Of a stretch of DNA of 26,418 nucleotides, positions 21,692-26,418 are shown one piece after another. Origin of the DNA: an uncultured Paenibacillaceae bacterium (lineage in GTDB: Bacteria > Bacillota > Bacilli > Aneurinibacillales > Aneurinibacillaceae); contig CALNBV010000113.1 of NCBI GenBank assembly GCA_937874515.1, forward strand, positions 1 through 26,418, in the 5' to 3' direction. The notes beneath the pieces were generated by a model that saw nothing but the letters and a program-made list of their open reading frames with translations, was not told where the DNA came from and searched no databases. Position numbers and translations under genes: made by a program. Each line of letters opens with the position of its first letter. Positions within the stretch are counted from its first letter, which is position 1.

Positions 21692-22277
21692 ATAGATGAT
21701 TCTCCTTAATATATAGTCTAACCCCTTCAGGCACTAAATAACGAATGGTTTGTCCATTAGCAACCCTTTCCCGAATCTTGCTAGATGAAATGTCCAGTTG
21801 GGGCATATCTACCACAATCACAGGATAAGGTGTTGCCAGGCTATAGCCTGGTCTGGCAAGAGCTACAAAGTGGATCATCGATGTTAGTTTACCTATTTTA
21901 TACCACTTGGGCAAATATTCCACCATATCCCCGCCAATAATAAAATAAAAATCATACAAAGGATAGGTATTTTTTAATTCCATCATTGTTTCATATGTAT
22001 AAGAAGGCTTCCCTTCTATCCCACGTTCCAACTCAATAGAGGAGATTTTAAAATTTGGATTACCCCCAATAGCTGTTTGCAACATATTCACCCTGTGATA
22101 GGGTTCTGAAATGGCTTTATTTTGCTTATGGGGAGGAATATAGGCAGGGAGAAACCAAATTTCATCAAGTTGTAATTGATCTCTGGCTATTTCCCCCACC
22201 ATTAAATGAACCTGGTGAACAGGATCAAAGGTGCCACCTAAAATTCCAATTTTCCCTTTGTTATTTTGGCAACTCAA
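21681..22277 (-). CDS. nadD: Nicotinate-nucleotide adenylyltransferase
   Basis: Forms nicotinate adenine dinucleotide from nicotinate mononucleotide and ATP in NAD synthesis. Motifs are GGTFDPVHQVH near residue 14 (the usual HxGH is HQVH here), PPHKQN, FIIGGDMVEYLPKWYK, ARPGY and ISSSKIRERV. There is no ATG before the first motif. The best start is TTG at 22277, giving 198 residues (B. subtilis 189) and a 17-base overlap with yhbY. Only a purine run AAGAAAAG serves as ribosome binding site, so translation may depend on coupling to yhbY. The frame is open to 22325 inside yhbY. Confidence 0.93.
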   Translation of the reverse strand: MSCQNNKGKIGILGGTFDPVHQVHLMVGEIARDQLQLDEIWFLPAYIPPHKQNKAISEPYHRVNMLQTAIGGNPNFKISSIELERGIEGKPSYTYETMMELKNTYPLYDFYFIIGGDMVEYLPKWYKIGKLTSMIHFVALARPGYSLATPYPVIVVDMPQLDISSSKIRERVANGQTIRYLVPEGVRLYIKENHLYEP

Positions 22278-22554
22278 TGGTTTTCTTTTCTTTCGATTCT
22301 TTATATAAAACGATGGTCTTCCCAATAATCTGAACTAATTCTGCACCGGCACCATGGGCAATTTCCTTTGCAATTTCTTCTTTATCATCTTCACAATTAT
22401 TGAGAATGGAAATTTTAATTAATTCTCTTACTTCTAAGGTTTCATCTACCTGGCGAATAAGATTTTCATTTACGCCACCTTTTCCTACTTGAAAAATAGG
22501 CTGTAAATGGTGGGCAAGGGAACGAAGATGTCTTTTTTGTTTTCCTGTTAACAT
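22261..22554 (-). CDS. yhbY: YhbY-family RNA-binding ribosome assembly protein
   Basis: A CRS1-YhbY (CRM) domain protein of 97 residues, called YqeI in B. subtilis, that binds pre-50S particles in the family. Characteristic segments are LTGKQKRHLRSLAHHL, FQVGKGGVNENLIRQV and the C-terminal QIIGKTIVLYKES. GAGGT lies nine bases before the ATG at 22554. It follows aroE by seven bases and overlaps nadD. Confidence 0.95.
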   Translation of the reverse strand: MLTGKQKRHLRSLAHHLQPIFQVGKGGVNENLIRQVDETLEVRELIKISILNNCEDDKEEIAKEIAHGAGAELVQIIGKTIVLYKESKEKKTIELPK

Positions 22555-22561
22555 AAATATA

Positions 22562-23416
22562 TTACCTCATCTCTAATTTACTCATAACCACTTTACGCAT
22601 CTCTTCTATAGGAGCCTTGTGGTTTGTCCAATATTCAAAACTTAATGCCCCTTGATAAATAAACATACCGACCCCTGAATGAGTTCGGCAACCGATTTCT
22701 TCCCCATCTTTTTGGATCTGGGTTTTTAATGGATTATAAATCAAGTCGCTAATTAAAAGATTTTTATGTAAAAGGTCCTTAGGAACAGGACTTTCAGAAA
22801 CCTTAGGTGACATGCCAATGGAAGTAGTTTGTACAAGAAGAGTTCTTTTGCTAATGCTGGAACCGATTTCTTCTAAGGAAATTGCTGTTACCCTCTTTCC
22901 AGGTATAGCTGATTGTAAATCATTAGCAAGGGATTCAGCCTTATCAAAGCTACGATTAGCAATAACTAAATCCACAACCCCCTTTTGCAACAGTGCAACA
23001 GCCACTCCCCTTGCTGCACCGCCTGCACCAACCATAAGAACAGATTGTTCTTCAAGGACAATTCCTGTTTCCTCGATTAAAGAGCGGACATACCCCCGAC
23101 CATCGGTGTTATATCCAATTAAACGTCCATTATCATTAACAATGGTGTTAACCGCTCCAATAATTTTGGCTTCTTCATCAACTTCATCTAAATAAGGCAT
23201 AACGGCCACCTTATGAGGAATCGTAACATTCACTCCACGAAACCCAAGAGCACGAATGCCTGCAACAGCCTGGCCAATCTGCTCAGGAGGAATATCAAAT
23301 GGGGCGTAACGATAATTTAACCTACACACATCAAACGCTTGATTATGCATCAAAGGGGACAAGGAATGTCCTACAGGATGTCCAAACAGACCAGTCATTA
23401 TTGTTTTGCTATCCAT
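22562..23416 (-). CDS. aroE: Shikimate dehydrogenase
   Basis: NADP-dependent reduction of 3-dehydroshikimate to shikimate in aromatic amino acid synthesis. It is 284 residues. Shikimate-binding residues are visible: SLSP (S18, S20), the catalytic lysine K69 in VNVTIPHK, and NTDG (N103-D105). The nucleotide loop is GAGGAARG (130-137), followed by ANRS. The C-terminus has DLIYNPLKT and HSGVGMFIYQGALSFEYW. GGAG lies eight bases before the ATG at 23416. It sits between yqeH and yhbY, as in B. subtilis. Confidence 0.97.
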   Translation of the reverse strand: MDSKTIMTGLFGHPVGHSLSPLMHNQAFDVCRLNYRYAPFDIPPEQIGQAVAGIRALGFRGVNVTIPHKVAVMPYLDEVDEEAKIIGAVNTIVNDNGRLIGYNTDGRGYVRSLIEETGIVLEEQSVLMVGAGGAARGVAVALLQKGVVDLVIANRSFDKAESLANDLQSAIPGKRVTAISLEEIGSSISKRTLLVQTTSIGMSPKVSESPVPKDLLHKNLLISDLIYNPLKTQIQKDGEEIGCRTHSGVGMFIYQGALSFEYWTNHKAPIEEMRKVVMSKLEMR

Positions 23417-23436
23417 TTACTCAACTCCATTCCCCA

Positions 23437-24555
23437 TTAAGAAATTAAAGAAGGTCTCAGGGAAGCCGTTGTTCCTTTTGGGACATGAACTTCTACATTT
23501 GCTCCGCTACCATGGAGAGCAATCCAACCTAGTCCAGAAATCACAACATCATACTTTCCAGCAGGCACTTTAAAGGAAAACTTATGAAAAGGCGACAGAT
23601 CCTTAATCCCCTCCCCATGTGGTGGAGTCAATAGTTCTCCTTTATGCTTCTCATATAATTCATCGGCTTTTTCCAATTTTGTACGGTGAATATTCAATTC
23701 ATTTGAAATATAAAACACAAAAGGTTGCCGTTCCCCTCTTACAAAATCAACACGAGCGAGGGCTCCAATAAAAAGAGATTGTTTATCCATCAATTGATAA
23801 ACCTTAGGCTTTATTGGTTTATCAGGAAGAATAAATTTATATTCCTGTGGTGATACCTGATGGATTAATTGATCTCTATTGACAATCCCCGGTGTATCGA
23901 AAAGAGATGAATGATTATCAATTGGGATTTCAATAACGTCAAGGGTGGTGCCAGGAAATTGGGAAGTGGTAATTTCCATATCCACATCCCCATATTGTTT
24001 CAAGAGGCGATTAATCAATGAAGATTTTCCTACATTGGTTACACCTACAATATAAACATTCTTCCCTTTGCGATGTTGATCTATGGACCTTACGAACTCT
24101 TCCATACCAATTCCTTTTTTTGCGCTAAGGAGAACCACATCAACGGGTTTTATCCCATATTCACTTGCTGATTTACGAATCCAATTCAGCAGGCGATTTC
24201 GGTTAATATTTTTTGGAAGCAAATCCACTTTATTCACTGCGAGTAAAATAGGATTCCCCCCTACTAAGCGAGGCAAGCCTCTAAGCCAACTTCCATCAAA
24301 GTCAAACAAATCTACAACCTGGACAACAAGAGCCCTTGTGTCTCCGATTTGATTAAGAATGCGAAGATACTCATCATCTCCAAGGGTGACAGTTGAGGCT
24401 TCATTATAATGTTTAATTCGATAACAGCGCTGGCAAATTGGAATTTCTTTCTCCATAGCACTAGCAGGAGTGTATCCTACCTGTTTAGGTTCTATTGATT
24501 GTAAAGCTACACCACATCCGGCGCAAAATAACTCTTGTTCCATTTCACTGTTCAT
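23437..24555 (-). CDS. yqeH: YqeH, circularly permuted GTPase for 30S assembly
   Basis: A GTPase needed for small-subunit maturation. The protein is 372 residues with an N-terminal zinc site (C11, C14, C41, C44). Then come the permuted motifs G4 NKVD (108-111), G5 SAKK (144-147), G1 GVTNVGKS (171-178), G2 at PGTT (201-204) and G3 DTPG (220-223). The C-terminal RNA-binding part ends SGLGWIALHGSGANVEVHVPKG. The ATG at 24555 overlaps the yqeG stop in ATGA, with GGGAGG seven bases upstream. Confidence 0.97.
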   Translation of the reverse strand: MNSEMEQELFCAGCGVALQSIEPKQVGYTPASAMEKEIPICQRCYRIKHYNEASTVTLGDDEYLRILNQIGDTRALVVQVVDLFDFDGSWLRGLPRLVGGNPILLAVNKVDLLPKNINRNRLLNWIRKSASEYGIKPVDVVLLSAKKGIGMEEFVRSIDQHRKGKNVYIVGVTNVGKSSLINRLLKQYGDVDMEITTSQFPGTTLDVIEIPIDNHSSLFDTPGIVNRDQLIHQVSPQEYKFILPDKPIKPKVYQLMDKQSLFIGALARVDFVRGERQPFVFYISNELNIHRTKLEKADELYEKHKGELLTPPHGEGIKDLSPFHKFSFKVPAGKYDVVISGLGWIALHGSGANVEVHVPKGTTASLRPSLIS

Positions 24556-25073
24556 TTATTGTCCTCCCAGGGTATTAATCCTCTTTTTCTCATCCAATTT
24601 AAAACGAAACGTTCCATGAATCGGTTAAATTGAGTGGCAAGACCATCGTTTTGGGCCACTGGAACCACCAAGATTGTATACAATCCCATCCGATTCCCTC
24701 CAAAAACATCGGTAAAAACCTGGTCCCCAATGACAACGCTTTGTGAAACAGGAACATTCAATTTATTTAATGCCTGTTTAAAAGCATTTTTCATGGGTTT
24801 TTTAGCCCTATGAACAAAAGGAACACCTAAAGGTTTGGCGACCTTTTCAACTCGATCACGATTATTATTGGATACAATGACAATGGAAAATCCCTGAGAT
24901 TGGATTTCTTTTATCCAATTCATAAGTTCTGGCGTGGCTTGTGGACGGTCCCATTCAATTAACGTATTGTCCAGGTCGGTCACAATCCCTTTTATTCCAC
25001 GTTTCTTTAATTTATTTAAATCAATATCATAAATTGATTTAAGATATAAATCAGGTACAAGATTAGAAAGCAT
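24552..25073 (-). CDS. yqeG: YqeG, HAD-superfamily phosphatase
   Basis: A HAD type IIIA phosphatase of 173 residues, first gene of the operon; phosphatidylglycerophosphate phosphatase activity is known for the wider family (Gep4/YqeG). Motif I is DLDNTL (D33, D35), motif II lies in IVIVSNN (S69), motif III is K92 in RAKKP, and motif IV is IGDQVFTD (D117, D122). GGAG lies seven bases before the ATG at 25073. The stop overlaps the yqeH start by four bases. Confidence 0.94.
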   Translation of the reverse strand: MLSNLVPDLYLKSIYDIDLNKLKKRGIKGIVTDLDNTLIEWDRPQATPELMNWIKEIQSQGFSIVIVSNNNRDRVEKVAKPLGVPFVHRAKKPMKNAFKQALNKLNVPVSQSVVIGDQVFTDVFGGNRMGLYTILVVPVAQNDGLATQFNRFMERFVLNWMRKRGLIPWEDNK

Positions 25074-25117
25074 GTGACCACTCCAAACGAAGATAATACC
25101 GATAAATTCCCGAATGT

Positions 25118-25147
25118 ACTATACCATAATCCGCCATCTCATGTCAT
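25118..25147 (-). promoter_or_regulatory. Sigma-A promoter of the yqeG operon
   Basis: On the minus strand ATGACA (25142-25147) and TATAGT (25118-25123) have an 18-base spacer, each 5/6. Transcription would start near 25111, about 38 bases before yqeG. No other promoter-like site is seen before the eight-gene operon. Confidence 0.7.
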
Positions 25148-25316
25148 TATAAAAACTAGGATTGTATCTTATCTTGTATTGTTGCCATATTGATTATGGA
25201 AAACTCCTAAGTACTTTCAGAATATTCCGCGTTTACTTTCGCAACTTGAGAATGATATAGTGATTATGTATAAATTTAGGAACTTTTCTTTCATTAAAAA
25301 AGAAAGAGGGGAAAAA

Positions 25317-26252
25317 ATGAAGCTACTTACTTATAATTTTAAAGGGAAAAACCGGGTAGGTTTTCTTTTCGAAGAAAGTATTGTCGATTTAAATCAAGCC
25401 ATACTTACCATGAAGGCAGAACAAAGGGACAAACATGGAATTCCACAATATCCGAATATGGTTTCTTTTTTAAATGCTGGAGTTGAGGCAATGGAATTAG
25501 CGAAAGAAGCTGTTCAATTTATTTCCTCATCTGATTTAGTTCCAGATCAAGTGATGGTTTTTCACAGGGAAGATGTTCATTTGCAGGCTCCCATTTTAAA
25601 ACCTGGAAAAATCATTTGTGTGGGGCAAAATTACCGGGAACACATTTTAGAAATGAATCTAGAGATTCCCAAGTATCCTGTCATTTTCTCCAGATTCAAT
25701 AACTGCATTATTGGGGCTGATGACCCTATTTCCCTTCCAGATGTAACAAAAGAATTGGACTATGAAGCTGAGTTTCTTTTTATAATTGGCAAAAAGGCGA
25801 AAAATGTATCAAGAGAACAGGCGTTAGACTATGTTGCAGGCTATACAATTGGTAACGATGTAAGTGCCAGAGATTTGCAAAATAGGACAAGCCAATGGAC
25901 TCAGGGAAAAATTGTGGACGGCACCTTCCCTGTTGGACCCTATCTTGTAACCAAAGATGAAGTTGTGGATATCCACAATCTGGATATTTCTCTTTCCATA
26001 AATGGTGAACAACGCCAGCACTCCAATACAGATAATCTTGTGTTTGATGTGGAATATCTTATTGAATACCTATCCCAATTTATGACCCTTGAACCAGGGG
26101 ATATTATCCTTACAGGAACGCCTGGGGGTGTAGGTGCTCCTACCCAATCCTTCTTGCAGGATGGGGATGTTGTTGAAGTACGTATTGAACAATTAGGAGT
26201 TTTAACAAACACAGTACAACAAGTTAAAACCCCTGTAATTGAAGGGAAATAA
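25317..26252 (+). CDS. Fumarylacetoacetate hydrolase family protein
   Basis: A 311-residue metal-dependent enzyme of the FAH superfamily, which acts on 2-keto acids or acylpyruvates; the substrate cannot be read from the sequence. The N-terminal domain (about 1-75) is followed by the catalytic fold with ICVGQNYREHILEM, PVIFSRFNNCIIGADDPI, metal ligands E150, E152 (LDYEAEFLF) and D181 (GYTIGNDVSARD), and GDIILTGTPGGVG. AGAGGGG lies five bases before the ATG at 25317. The frame continues to 25260, but the upstream Met codons lack a ribosome binding site. It is divergent from yqeG and closed by its own hairpin. Confidence 0.93.
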   Translation: MKLLTYNFKGKNRVGFLFEESIVDLNQAILTMKAEQRDKHGIPQYPNMVSFLNAGVEAMELAKEAVQFISSSDLVPDQVMVFHREDVHLQAPILKPGKIICVGQNYREHILEMNLEIPKYPVIFSRFNNCIIGADDPISLPDVTKELDYEAEFLFIIGKKAKNVSREQALDYVAGYTIGNDVSARDLQNRTSQWTQGKIVDGTFPVGPYLVTKDEVVDIHNLDISLSINGEQRQHSNTDNLVFDVEYLIEYLSQFMTLEPGDIILTGTPGGVGAPTQSFLQDGDVVEVRIEQLGVLTNTVQQVKTPVIEGK

Positions 26253-26261
26253 AAAAACTCG

Positions 26262-26302
26262 GCTAGCGCCTTTTGAAGGATTGGCGCTAGCAAAATTTCT
26301 TC
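26262..26302 (+). terminator. Terminator after the FAH-family gene
   Basis: GCTAGCGCC (26262-26270) and GGCGCTAGC (26283-26291) form a 9-bp stem with a 12-base loop. It is followed by AAAATTTCTTCTTT, an imperfect T-tract. Confidence 0.65.
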
Positions 26303-26418
26303 TTTAAAATGGGATTTCTTGAGATGCTAACGAATCAAATCAATTGCCTTTTTGTGAAGCCGGTACTAGGGAAACTGAAAGGAGGGCGAAAAAAGCCTTC
26401 AACAGTCTCACTTCCTGA

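Noticed and set aside
26309..26418. Open plus-strand frame from an ATG at 26309 to the window edge
   Set aside because: Only 36 codons are visible, there is no ribosome binding site and the sequence is not recognisable; chance is a sufficient explanation.

Overview
The window is a stretch of low-GC chromosome from an endospore-forming Firmicute (Bacillales). The evidence is the presence of spoIIP and the germination protease gene gpr, Firmicute-style S-box and T-box leaders, sigma-A promoters and strong AGGAGG ribosome binding sites. The gene order is the lepA / comE / yqe neighbourhood known from Bacillus subtilis. A Paenibacillaceae- or Brevibacillus-like host is possible, but I cannot fix the genus from the sequence alone.

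Layout from left to right; genes are on the minus strand unless noted. Positions 1-4389 hold lepA (3' end outside the window), yqxA, spoIIP and gpr. rpsT (+) faces holA, and the two share a terminator. Positions 6054-9241 hold an ECF-type sigma factor and an 880-residue membrane protein with seven zf-HC2 (anti-sigma-type) zinc modules. Positions 9272-15870 are the late-competence block comEA, comEB, comEC, interrupted by an S-box-controlled O-acetylhomoserine sulfhydrylase gene (metY), an unrecognised 191-residue gene and a tandem MazG-like gene. A small DUF2533-like gene and comER run on the plus strand. leuS follows behind a leucine T-box leader. Positions 20007-25073 are the yqe operon: yqeG, yqeH, aroE, yhbY, nadD, yqeK, rsfS and yqeM, with stop/start overlaps or short gaps. 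Last comes a plus-strand fumarylacetoacetate-hydrolase-family gene.

How the genes work together. The yqe/rps/lepA genes serve ribosome assembly and translation (S20, RsfS, YhbY, YqeH, LepA) together with NAD and shikimate synthesis. comEA and comEC encode the DNA receptor and uptake channel. spoIIP and gpr act in engulfment and germination. metY is controlled by S-adenosylmethionine and leuS by uncharged leucine tRNA.

The most unusual element is the sigma factor / seven-module zinc protein pair between comEC and holA. An anti-sigma protein usually carries one zinc module. This one carries seven with near-identical ligand spacing, separated by Ala/Pro/Val/Glu spacers (some built from 36-bp tandem repeats), followed by one membrane helix and a Pro/Thr-rich outer stalk. 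Second in interest is the MazG-like protein, an internal duplication whose second half has lost all the catalytic acids. Several start codons were moved inside the longest open frames on ribosome-binding-site evidence; the reasons are given in each entry.
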